DNA of 40,914 nt from assembly GCA_028228615.1 (NCBI GenBank), contig JAOJBS010000021.1, forward strand, positions 1-40,914. Reading direction: 5' to 3'. The DNA comes from UBA4421 sp028228615 (GTDB lineage Bacteria > Pseudomonadota > Gammaproteobacteria > Pseudomonadales > Azotimanducaceae). A program made the translations under genes and the position numbers. Of the stretch, positions 24,570 through 32,351 are shown piece by piece. Below the pieces are notes generated by a model. That model made no database searches, was not told the origin of the DNA, and worked only from the letters and a program-made list of their open reading frames with translations. Within the stretch, counting starts at the first letter, position 1; each line of letters starts with the position of its first letter.

Positions 24570-25102
24570 GACACAAACAAATGCTCGCGGTAGTAGCGCA
24601 GCTCTTCTATAGATTCCTGAATATCCGCAAGGGCAGTATGTTGATTGGTTTTTATAACCCCTGAAGCAATTTCTGGGTGCCAACGCTTTGCCAGTTCTTT
24701 TATGCTACTAACGTCAATCATTCGGTAGTGTAAGTAGCCTTCTAGATCTGGCATATAGCGGGACAAGAAGCGTCGGTCTTGCCAAATAGTATTGCCACAC
24801 AACGGCGCTTCGCCGGCTTTTACATGGGCCTCAAGAAATGCCAAGCAGGTTGCTTCAGCCTCTGTTTCTGTCACCTTGGATGCTTGCACGCGCTGCAATA
24901 GGCCGGATGCCGAATGATGGCTTTGGTTCCAATCGTCCATCCCATCTAACAGCGACTGCGGTTGTTGGATCGCCAGCACGGGGCCAACCGCCAACTCATT
25001 TAGATCGCTGTCGGTGATAATGATGGCCATTTCAATAATGCGATCCTTACTAGGATCTAGGCCTGTCATTTCTAAATCAATCCATACCAAGTTGGCGCTC
25101 AA
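24566..25102 (-). CDS. orn: Oligoribonuclease
   Basis: 3'-5' exonuclease that finishes RNA decay by degrading dinucleotides, including pGpG from c-di-GMP. 178 residues of the DEDDh family: WIDLEMTGL with D9 and E11, CGNTIWQDRRFL, YRMIDVSS, and a C-terminal H-ALADI. The start is the TTG at 25102, with AAGGAG 6 nt upstream and a match to the family N-terminus; ATG codons further up would add 13 atypical residues. In Pseudomonas the neighbour is rsgA, which is not in this window. Confidence 0.95.
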   Translation of the reverse strand: MSANLVWIDLEMTGLDPSKDRIIEMAIIITDSDLNELAVGPVLAIQQPQSLLDGMDDWNQSHHSASGLLQRVQASKVTETEAEATCLAFLEAHVKAGEAPLCGNTIWQDRRFLSRYMPDLEGYLHYRMIDVSSIKELAKRWHPEIASGVIKTNQHTALADIQESIEELRYYREHLFVS

Positions 25103-25333
25103 TGTAATCTCCTTGCCCAAGCTCATAAATATCCGCATCAATTCGTAGGTGAAGGCTACTGAGCCACTTCGCCGTTTCCGCAGGCTTAGAATAGTAAACC
25201 GTCTCTACCAAATAGTGCTGTTTTTCGTCACTGAAAATACTTATCCCGTAACCCGCTCTCTTGTAGCTTTTTTTCGCCTGTTATTTTGCATAAATTTAGC
25301 TCAGCAACAGATGACCCACCGCCAGTTTCCGCT

Positions 25334-26188
25334 ATGATGAGCAAATCCAAAGCCGCATCAGCAGAGATTATTGTGTACTACCAACACCCCGTAGCACTTC
25401 TAGAACCATCTGACCTGGCCGCAATGAGCCGGGACAAAGTCATTTTGGTTCAGGTCACCAGCGCTGAACTGTTTGGCCAGGCACACATTCCAGGCGCGGT
25501 TTTAGTCACACCTCAAGAATTGGTCTGTGGCATCCCCCCTGCATCCGGCAAGTTGCCGGCTTTGGCAGATTTAGAGACCCTGTTTACTCGTATTGGCTAC
25601 CAGCCGGACTGCAAAATTATTGCTTTCGACGATGAAGGCGGCGGTTGGGCCGGGCGCTTTCTTTGGACCCTGGATATTATTGGCCATAACAACTGGGCTT
25701 ACTTAGATGGCGGTCTACACGCATGGCACGGCGCTGGCATGGAATTAGCCAAGGGTCCGTGCAGTGCCATGGGTACCGAGCCTGCGAATGTAAGTATAGA
25801 CACTGCGCCCATTGCCGAAATTCCGGACGTAATGGCCACCCTTGAAGATTCACAGCAGTTGATTTGGGATGTGCGTTCCAAAGAAGAATACTTGGGTCTG
25901 CGTTCAGGGTCTCAGCGAGCCGGACATATTCCCGGCGCAGTTAATCTAGATTGGGAACTTTTGAAAGATCCGCAAAGACAAACTCGACTGCGCACGGATA
26001 TGACTGAGGTTTTGCAAGATCTGGGCATATCGGGTGCTGGGCAAGTGATTACGCACTGCCAAACTCACCACCGCTCGGGCCTATCTTATTTGGTTGGCCG
26101 GTTGCACGGATTGCACATTCGCGCCTACCACGGATCTTGGTCAGAGTGGGGCAACCAACCAGACACGCCCATAGAGCTGGACCAATAG
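25334..26188 (+). CDS. Thiosulfate sulfurtransferase (rhodanese), RhdA type
   Basis: Two tandem rhodanese domains, 284 residues. Moves sulfane sulfur to cyanide or another acceptor. The C-terminal active loop is CQTHHRS with catalytic C242, the unusual RhdA loop of Pseudomonas and Azotobacter. DDEGGGWAGRFLWTLDIIGH and YHGSWSEWGNQPDTPIE also match that group. I took the ATG at 25334; the frame is open further up to a TTG at 25286, which would add an atypical N-terminus. It lies 37 bp before psd, an order also found in Pseudomonas. Confidence 0.93.
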   Translation: MMSKSKAASAEIIVYYQHPVALLEPSDLAAMSRDKVILVQVTSAELFGQAHIPGAVLVTPQELVCGIPPASGKLPALADLETLFTRIGYQPDCKIIAFDDEGGGWAGRFLWTLDIIGHNNWAYLDGGLHAWHGAGMELAKGPCSAMGTEPANVSIDTAPIAEIPDVMATLEDSQQLIWDVRSKEEYLGLRSGSQRAGHIPGAVNLDWELLKDPQRQTRLRTDMTEVLQDLGISGAGQVITHCQTHHRSGLSYLVGRLHGLHIRAYHGSWSEWGNQPDTPIELDQ

Positions 26189-26225
26189 TTTAACAACCAG
26201 TTAAAGCAATAGAGTAACAACACAT

Positions 26226-27050
26226 ATGAGCAATCTATTCAGTAGCTTTCAAAAGGTACTGCCACAGCACGGACTTTCCAGACTTGTTGGCGCCTTAGCG
26301 AAGAGCAAGCACCCGTTTGTTAGTAACACTTTTATTACCCAGTTTGCCAAGGCATACAATATTTCGCTGGCTGAAGCAGAGCGTAAATCGCTGTCTGACT
26401 ATGGCTCTTTTAACGACTTTTTTACCCGCGCACTAGCACCCGGCGTTCGCCCAATGCCCAATGACGCGCAAATTTTGGCCAGTCCCGTTGATGGCGCGGT
26501 CAGTCAATTGGGCAAGATCGACGGCAACCAACTGGTGCAAGCCAAGGGCCACCGTTATTCACTGAACAGCTTGGCTGGCAAGGCGGGCGAAGGGTTGGAA
26601 GGCGGTGATTTTTGCACCATCTATTTGGCACCTAACGATTATCATAGAATTCACCTGCCGTTCGCTGGCAAACTTGAACAAACCTTCGCTGTGCCCGGCG
26701 CACTGTTTTCTGTTAACGGCGCAACTGAGGAAGGTATTGAAGGGTTGTTCTGCCGCAACGAGCGATTGGTATGCCGGTTCAATACAGAATTTGGTCCTAT
26801 GCTAGTTGTCTTAGTGGGCGCGCTAATTGTCGCTTCTATTGAAACGGTTTGGCCCGGGCCGACCTCACCTTACAGCGTTGAGCAATACGATGATCACAGC
26901 ATTGAACTGAATCGCGGTGACGAAATTGGGCGCTTTTTGCTGGGTTCCACAGTGGTTTGCTGTTTTCCCAAAGACGCCGTTGAACTGAACCCTGAGCTTA
27001 AAGTGGGCAGCAAAATCCGACTGGGTGAGAATTTAGGCAAGGTTCTTTAA
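26226..27050 (+). CDS. psd: Phosphatidylserine decarboxylase proenzyme
   Basis: Inner-membrane enzyme that makes phosphatidylethanolamine. 274 residues. The proenzyme cleaves itself at the LGST motif: the serine at residue 241 becomes the pyruvoyl group, leaving a C-terminal alpha chain of 34 residues. Other family blocks: FNDFFTRAL, ASPVDGAVSQLG with the catalytic Asp, YLAPNDYHRIHLPFAG with its conserved histidines, and VVLVGALIVASIETVW. Probably co-transcribed with the rhodanese. A tandem repeat begins 13 bp after its stop. Confidence 0.97.
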   Translation: MSNLFSSFQKVLPQHGLSRLVGALAKSKHPFVSNTFITQFAKAYNISLAEAERKSLSDYGSFNDFFTRALAPGVRPMPNDAQILASPVDGAVSQLGKIDGNQLVQAKGHRYSLNSLAGKAGEGLEGGDFCTIYLAPNDYHRIHLPFAGKLEQTFAVPGALFSVNGATEEGIEGLFCRNERLVCRFNTEFGPMLVVLVGALIVASIETVWPGPTSPYSVEQYDDHSIELNRGDEIGRFLLGSTVVCCFPKDAVELNPELKVGSKIRLGENLGKVL

Positions 27051-27062
27051 GAGGGTGGTTTG

Positions 27063-27174
27063 AAAAAGACGCATTCAGAAAGGCGTTTATAGAAAGGTGC
27101 TTATAGAAAGAGCTTTGAATAACCGCCTTTGAATAAAGACCTTCAAATAAAGGCCTTTGGATAATGGCCTCAAG
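27063..27174 (+). repeat. Eight 14-bp degenerate tandem units between psd and epmA
   Basis: The units keep an exact 14-bp frame: AAAAAGACGCATTC, AGAAAGGCGTTTAT, AGAAAGGTGCTTAT, AGAAAGAGCTTTGA, ATAACCGCCTTTGA, ATAAAGACCTTCAA, ATAAAGGCCTTTGG and ATAATGGCCTCAAG. The consensus is close to AKAAAGGCCTTTRA. Neighbouring units are more alike than distant ones, as expected from stepwise duplication and drift. It fills the space between two convergent genes; no standard terminator is visible. Confidence 0.9.
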
Positions 27175-27195
27175 CTAAGCAGAGTGCTTGGCACT

Positions 27196-28038
27196 TTAAA
27201 AGTTTCTGAAAGTAAGCGCCTTATCTAAACTGCGTTCCCCCATGGCCAGCATCAGCAGCCGGTCAACGCCTAGAGCAACACCGGCACAGGTAGGCAAACC
27301 GGCATCCAATGCGGCTATAAATGCGCGGTCAATCTCAACTGGAACTAGGCCTCGCACTTCGCGAATTTTTAGATCTTGTTGGAAACGTTGTAGGTGCTCG
27401 CTTGGATCTAGAAGTTCCCAGTAGCCATTGGCAAGCTCAACCCCATCAATAATCAACTCGAAGCGTGCGGCAACTGCTGGATTATCTGGCTTCAACCGCG
27501 CCAGCGCCCCTTGGTCGGCAGGATAATCTATAACGAAAAAACGACCTGGAGTTAGTCCCTCGGTAGCTTCGGCAAAAGCCAAATCTAGCTCATCTCTAGG
27601 GCGGTCTAAGTCGCCCACTAATTCTGCGTAGGTGACAGTGGTGTAGCTAGCAGGCCCCAGCACCTCGTTGACCAAATCGACTACCTCATTCATTAACTGG
27701 CTATGATCAAAATCTAGGCGATACCACTCTAACATCGTGAATTCGCTGTTGTGCAAACGCCCTACTTCTTCGTGTCTAAAAGCCGGTGCCAACTGATAAA
27801 TAGAAGGCGCGCCCGCAGCGAGCAAACGTTTCATTTGGTATTCGGGGGAGGTTTGCAAAAAGCCGTAGCCGGGAACCGCAATGCTTTCTACATCTGGATC
27901 TGAGACGGTATTGGGCGCCAACACTGGCGTTTGAACTTCTAGCACTTGGCGCTGGGCGAAGAATTCGCGTAAGCGCTGCAACAATGCAGCCCGCTGCACC
28001 AATCCATTTACATCGGTGCTGGGCTGCATGGGCGTCAT
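27196..28038 (-). CDS. epmA: EF-P beta-lysyltransferase EpmA, shortened form
   Basis: A lysyl-tRNA-synthetase paralogue that attaches beta-lysine to EF-P at K34. Class II motifs are present: the motif 2 region FRHEEVGRLHNSEFTMLEWYR, ELANGYWEL, and motif 3 GVALGVDRLLML with the alanine that marks EpmA rather than LysRS. It has 280 residues against about 325 in E. coli. The missing stretch lies between VTYAEL (about residue 135) and the FFVIDYPADQGAL block (about 170), the insertion region. Motifs are intact, so it is probably active. Its ATG overlaps the efp stop by 1 bp. Confidence 0.93.
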   Translation of the reverse strand: MTPMQPSTDVNGLVQRAALLQRLREFFAQRQVLEVQTPVLAPNTVSDPDVESIAVPGYGFLQTSPEYQMKRLLAAGAPSIYQLAPAFRHEEVGRLHNSEFTMLEWYRLDFDHSQLMNEVVDLVNEVLGPASYTTVTYAELVGDLDRPRDELDLAFAEATEGLTPGRFFVIDYPADQGALARLKPDNPAVAARFELIIDGVELANGYWELLDPSEHLQRFQQDLKIREVRGLVPVEIDRAFIAALDAGLPTCAGVALGVDRLLMLAMGERSLDKALTFRNF

Positions 28039-28613
28039 TAGTTCTTTACGCGCGAGACGTATTCCCCAGTTCGCGTGTCTATTTTTAAAATGTCGCCAAT
28101 ATTGATGAACAAAGGCACACCTTTAATGGTTGCACCAGTGGCCAGCGTAGCAGGCTTGGTGCCGCCGTTGGCTGTGTCGCCTTTCAAGCCTGGATCAGTT
28201 TCTGTCACTTCTAGCTCAACAAAATTAGCTGCCGCCACTGCAATGGGGTCATCATTCCAAAGTGTGACCACATAAACATCTTGCTCTTTCAGCCAGTCCA
28301 GGCAATCGCTGACAGCCTCTTTAGAAGCCGCTATTTGTTCAAAACTGCCGTCAGTGCGCATGAAGTGCCAAAACTCGCCGTCGCTGTAGAGGAATTCCAT
28401 ATCGGTTTCCATCACATCCGCGGCTTCTAGCGATTCGCCAGATTTAAAGGTGCGCTCCCAAACTCGACCATTTTTCAGGTTCCGAAATTTGACGCGATTA
28501 AACGCTTGGCCTTTACCGGGCTTCACAAATTCATTCTCAAGAATATTACAGGGGTCGCCTTCGAGCATTACTTTGATTCCTGAACGGAATTCATTGGTAG
28601 AATAGTTGGCCAT
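28038..28613 (-). CDS. efp: Elongation factor P
   Basis: Relieves ribosome stalling at polyproline runs. 191 residues from the ATG at 28613, which matches the E. coli N-terminus; an upstream GTG frame to 28670 is ignored. The three-domain form is complete, with the modified loop PGKGQA and lysine K34, then DGEFWHFM, NFVELEVTETDPGLKGDT and the C-terminal KIDTRTGEYVSRVK. Lysine 34, rather than arginine, agrees with EpmA/EpmB. Only 32 bp separate its start from that of epmB on the other strand. Confidence 0.98.
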   Translation of the reverse strand: MANYSTNEFRSGIKVMLEGDPCNILENEFVKPGKGQAFNRVKFRNLKNGRVWERTFKSGESLEAADVMETDMEFLYSDGEFWHFMRTDGSFEQIAASKEAVSDCLDWLKEQDVYVVTLWNDDPIAVAAANFVELEVTETDPGLKGDTANGGTKPATLATGATIKGVPLFINIGDILKIDTRTGEYVSRVKN

Positions 28614-28645
28614 TTTTCTCGCATTGAATAATTTAAGCAGCGCAT

Positions 28646-29695
28646 ATGATAACCCCGAATCACAATCCATGGCATCCCAACGATTGGCAATCAGAGCTTA
28701 AACAGGCATTTCGTCAGCCCAAGGCGCTGCTGGCGTATCTGAATATCCCAAATGACGCCGCGAACGGCATAGATTTGCAGCCAGATTTTGCGCTTTTAGT
28801 GCCCAGAGGCTACGCCCAACGTATTGAGCAAGGCAATATCCAAGACCCTCTGCTGCGCCAAGTGCTTTCATTGCAATCGGAAAATGAGCGAATACCGGGG
28901 TTTGTAGTGGACCCCCTGCAGGAGGGTAATGCTGAATTGGGCTATGGGCAGACACCAGGGTTACTGCATAAGTACCAAGGTAGGGTGCTCATGATCACCA
29001 CGCCTGCTTGCGCAATTAACTGCCGTTACTGTTTCCGCCGCCATTTTCCTTACACGGATCATAAGCCCAAGGACCAGCACTTGGCGCTGAAGGCCATTGC
29101 CCAAGACACCAGTATTCGCGAGGTGATTTTATCCGGCGGCGACCCGCTACTGATGAATGATGACGGCATGGCGGCGCTCACCCGAGACATCGATGCGTTG
29201 GCCCACGTCAAACGCATTCGTATTCACAGCAGATTGCCCATCGTGTTACCGGAACGTGTGACTACAGACCTTGTTACAACATTGGCAAGTGCGCGCTGCA
29301 AAATCACCATGGTCATTCACAGCAATCACCCAAATGAATTGAATGAAACAACCCAACGAGCCTTGGCGTGTTTGCGCGAGGCTGGGGTTACTTTGCTCAA
29401 CCAATCCGTTTTGCTGAAAGGCATAAATAACGATGCGCCAACGCTCATTCACTTGTCAGAGCTGCTGTTTGATCAGGGCGTGCTGCCCTACTACTTACAT
29501 ATGCCAGACAGGGTAGTGGGCACAGCGCATTTTTATTTGGATGACCTTGAGGCCCAGCCTATTTTTGAGGCCATGCGCGAACAGTTGCCTGGCTATTTGC
29601 TACCGCGACTGGTCAGAGAACTGCCCGGCGGCATTGCCAAAACCCCCGTTAACTTTGCGCAAAAACAGATACTGAGTTTTCAAGCCAGCGCGTAA
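28646..29695 (+). CDS. epmB: EF-P lysine 2,3-aminomutase EpmB
   Basis: Radical SAM, PLP-dependent enzyme that turns L-lysine into (R)-beta-lysine for EF-P modification. 349 residues. The cluster motif CAINCRYCFRRHFPY has C122, C126 and C129. SGGDPLL, RIHSRLPIV and LLNQSVLLKGINN follow, and PYYLHMPDRVVGTAHF near the C-terminus contains PLP-linked residues. LLHKYQGRVLMITTPACA is a family hallmark. Divergent from efp-epmA, so the module of substrate, ligase and mutase is together; the hydroxylase EpmC is not seen here. Confidence 0.96.
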   Translation: MITPNHNPWHPNDWQSELKQAFRQPKALLAYLNIPNDAANGIDLQPDFALLVPRGYAQRIEQGNIQDPLLRQVLSLQSENERIPGFVVDPLQEGNAELGYGQTPGLLHKYQGRVLMITTPACAINCRYCFRRHFPYTDHKPKDQHLALKAIAQDTSIREVILSGGDPLLMNDDGMAALTRDIDALAHVKRIRIHSRLPIVLPERVTTDLVTTLASARCKITMVIHSNHPNELNETTQRALACLREAGVTLLNQSVLLKGINNDAPTLIHLSELLFDQGVLPYYLHMPDRVVGTAHFYLDDLEAQPIFEAMREQLPGYLLPRLVRELPGGIAKTPVNFAQKQILSFQASA

Positions 29696-29782
29696 ATAAA
29701 ATTTCTACCACGCTTACTGATTGGGACTAAAGGCTCGCTGTTTGTCCGCATCGACTTTGTAAGCCTTATTAGCCTTTTTAGG

Positions 29783-31042
29783 CTAGAGCGACTTTGGGCC
29801 TTTTTGCACCGAAGCACCCAAGGCCTGCTCAATGTCTAGGTCGCTGAACCCAATTAGATAAAGAATGGCATCTAGGCCGAAATTGGAAATGGCGTGTTGC
29901 GCACTTTCTTTAACAATGGATTTGGCATGGTAGGCCACACCTAGGCCCGCCTGGCTGAGCATGGGCAAGTCGTTGGCGCCATCGCCCACAGCAATAGTCT
30001 GCTCTAGCATAATGCCCTCTCTTCGAGCAATATCCTTCAAAAGCGTGGCTTTGCCTTCGGCATCCACAATGTCACCCACTACCTCGCCGGTCATTTTGCC
30101 GTCTACTACCCGCAGTTCGTTGGCATACACATAGTCAATACCCAAACTGTGACTCAAATATTCGCCCACATACTGGAAGCCGCCGGAGAGCAGCGCCACT
30201 CGATAACCAAAGTGTTTAAGGGCGCGGATCAACTTGTCTGCGCCATTGTTCAGTACTACAGCTTCTGCCACTTCATGCAGCACACTGGCAGGCATGCCTT
30301 TCAACAACATTGCGCGACGCCGAAAACTTTCTTTGAAATCTATCCGGCCAGCCATGGCATCTTCGGTAATGGCAATCACTTGCTCACCTACACCGTGGCG
30401 CTTAGCCAACTCATCCATCACCTCTTCAGTGATCAAGGTGGAATCCATGTCAAAAGCTACGAGGCGACGGTTGCGCCTGAACACAGTGTCTCGCTGCACG
30501 CTGAAATCAAAACCAATGTCGTCTGCGATACCCAGTAATTCGGCCTGAAATGCTGCACTGTTTTGCAGACTGCCACTCAGGCGCATTTCTAAACACAGGC
30601 GCGGCGCAACCTCGCTGTCCACCTCAAGCTGGGAGTTGGGTTGGGGTTTTGTCAGGCGGCGCACAGTATCTATATTAATGTCGTAACGGCGGGTTAAATT
30701 ACTCACGGCCTTCAACGGCTCTCCGCCTCGGCCCTGAGACAGTACTGTAAGAATCAACGGACTTTGGCTGAACCCTGCAGACAGTAACTCGTAATTATCA
30801 TTTTCTACCAAGGTGATTCGCAGGGCAGAGCCAACCTTATGACACTGGGCGGTAATATCATCTGTTAACGTGCCCAGCTCTGGCACTTGGACCAAAATAC
30901 CCAGCGCAAGCTCGTCGTGTATTACCGCTTGGCCCATATCTAGGACATTGGCATCTGCCTCTACGATGAGTTCCATCAGTTCTGCCATCAAGCCAGGTTT
31001 GTCCCGTCCAGAGATACTGATAAGAATAATTTCGTCAGCCAA
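29783..31042 (-). CDS. serB: Phosphoserine phosphatase with N-terminal ACT-type regions
   Basis: Last step of serine synthesis. 419 residues. Two ACT-like regions (about 4-80 and 95-180) precede the HAD domain, as in Pseudomonas and mycobacterial SerB but unlike the shorter E. coli enzyme. HAD motif I is FDMDST with nucleophile D198 and D200; motif II is LLSGGF, then the lysine in KATLLK, and motif IV is AVGDGANDLPML. Convergent with epmB and divergent from the Smp-like gene. Confidence 0.96.
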   Translation of the reverse strand: MADEIILISISGRDKPGLMAELMELIVEADANVLDMGQAVIHDELALGILVQVPELGTLTDDITAQCHKVGSALRITLVENDNYELLSAGFSQSPLILTVLSQGRGGEPLKAVSNLTRRYDINIDTVRRLTKPQPNSQLEVDSEVAPRLCLEMRLSGSLQNSAAFQAELLGIADDIGFDFSVQRDTVFRRNRRLVAFDMDSTLITEEVMDELAKRHGVGEQVIAITEDAMAGRIDFKESFRRRAMLLKGMPASVLHEVAEAVVLNNGADKLIRALKHFGYRVALLSGGFQYVGEYLSHSLGIDYVYANELRVVDGKMTGEVVGDIVDAEGKATLLKDIARREGIMLEQTIAVGDGANDLPMLSQAGLGVAYHAKSIVKESAQHAISNFGLDAILYLIGFSDLDIEQALGASVQKGPKSL

Positions 31043-31153
31043 AGTAAACCGCCCAGGTTGTGTAAATTTATGCGGATAGTTTAGCTTTTACTAAGCCACA
31101 GATATAAGTGTTGTGTGCTAAATTAGTGCTTCTTTCAGACTGAAGTATTGGTA

Positions 31154-32263
31154 ATGACTTGGTGGAGACGCTTTAGGCCGAATAAGGCCACATTCCCGGC
31201 AGCCCTTGTCGCCACCCTACTTTGCAGTTCTGGAATGTTTTTGTTGTGGTTCGACACCGGCTCCACCGAGTTTGAGATGGACCGTTATGGCAACAGTGTT
31301 GTCAGCACCTTGGCGCAAACTACCGCTGGAGATTTATTCGACGACGAGCGCATCAATCTTGCCCTTACAGCAAACCACCTAACCGCAAACCCAGAGGTGG
31401 CGGGCGTTACCTTTTACACTGCTGGGAATGAAATTGTCGCCACCAGTGGTCAGCAAAAACCCACCTACCGTTACACCGCAACGGCCATTCTTGACGACAC
31501 GACAGCCGGTTACGTGAGCATTATTCTTGACCCAGAAGCATTTGAGCGACAAGTGCCTTGGCTGCGTGGCCTACTGACCTTAATGGTTATTATGCTGACG
31601 CCGGTTTTGGCAATGCTCGCCCTACAACTCAGTGCACGGGGCAACCGCTCGCTGCCCATTGTCTCAGTACGCAAAGAAGGCGTTGAGGCTCAAGCTGTGT
31701 ATGTCGTTGCGCTGACACTCAATAATCAATACGCCCTTTCCCGTGATGCTCAAATTGCTTCCATCCAAGACGCCATGGCAATGGCCCAGGAAGTATGCGC
31801 CCTGTACCCGGGCATTTCGCTGGCGCTAAACGAAAAAGGTATCGCCCTTGTTTTAACAAAGGCGGGACTAGGTGGGCTAAAAGCACTTTATGCCGCGTTC
31901 CTTATTCAAAGACTCTTGTCCGAATATGAAACCGATGGCGAGTTTCGCTGCTTTTTGTCTGAGAGCCACAGCGCCATAAATCCCGCTGAGGCGACAAAAA
32001 TGGATTTGCAGCAACTGAGTAACTTTGACGATTTGGAAAACAACTTAACGCTGGCTTCACTCGCTAAAGCCAATACGCTGTTGGTTGATCAGTTGGTTTT
32101 TGACGGCTTGAATGAAAAAGAAAAAACGTGGGCTCGGCCTTTCAATCATCCGATTTTGGAAGATTTGGCGCCGGCAACCAGTATTTTCAATATCCCTGAG
32201 TTGCCAGAGCAAGAGGCCTCTTTAATAAGGGATCAAGCCACATTGATTTTGGGTTTTAGTTAG
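31154..32263 (+). CDS. Smp/YtjB-like membrane protein with a cyclase-like C-terminal domain
   Basis: 369 residues from the ATG at 31154. Two membrane helices (about 12-32 and 138-158) enclose a periplasmic sensor-like domain. Position and layout match Smp (YtjB), the small membrane protein divergent from serB in enterobacteria. The C-terminal 200 residues are cytoplasmic. Their order of strands and helices, from AVYVVALTL through GISLALNEKGIALVL and AAFLIQRLLSEY to ASLAKANTLLVDQLVF, recalls class III nucleotide cyclases but lacks the metal-binding aspartates. Function unknown; a signalling or scaffold role is my inference. Confidence 0.7.
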   Translation: MTWWRRFRPNKATFPAALVATLLCSSGMFLLWFDTGSTEFEMDRYGNSVVSTLAQTTAGDLFDDERINLALTANHLTANPEVAGVTFYTAGNEIVATSGQQKPTYRYTATAILDDTTAGYVSIILDPEAFERQVPWLRGLLTLMVIMLTPVLAMLALQLSARGNRSLPIVSVRKEGVEAQAVYVVALTLNNQYALSRDAQIASIQDAMAMAQEVCALYPGISLALNEKGIALVLTKAGLGGLKALYAAFLIQRLLSEYETDGEFRCFLSESHSAINPAEATKMDLQQLSNFDDLENNLTLASLAKANTLLVDQLVFDGLNEKEKTWARPFNHPILEDLAPATSIFNIPELPEQEASLIRDQATLILGFS

Positions 32264-32306
32264 CTGGCCTGACCCTTTTAGCCTGGAGCGGCCAGCCTTA
32301 ATTTTG
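32263..32306 (+). terminator. Probable terminator between convergent genes
   Basis: GCTGGCC and GGCCAGC (32263-32269 with 32290-32296) form a 7-bp stem with a 20-nt loop, followed by CTTAATTTTG. The long loop makes it only moderately convincing. Confidence 0.45.
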
Positions 32307-32351
32307 CAACTTAAACTTATCACTCTTGGCCAAACCCAAAGCCAAGTGTCA

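Noticed and set aside
29696..29786. Terminator between epmB and serB
   Set aside because: The stem TAGCCT/AGGCTA has its T-run only in the loop and overlaps the serB stop; too weak to call.
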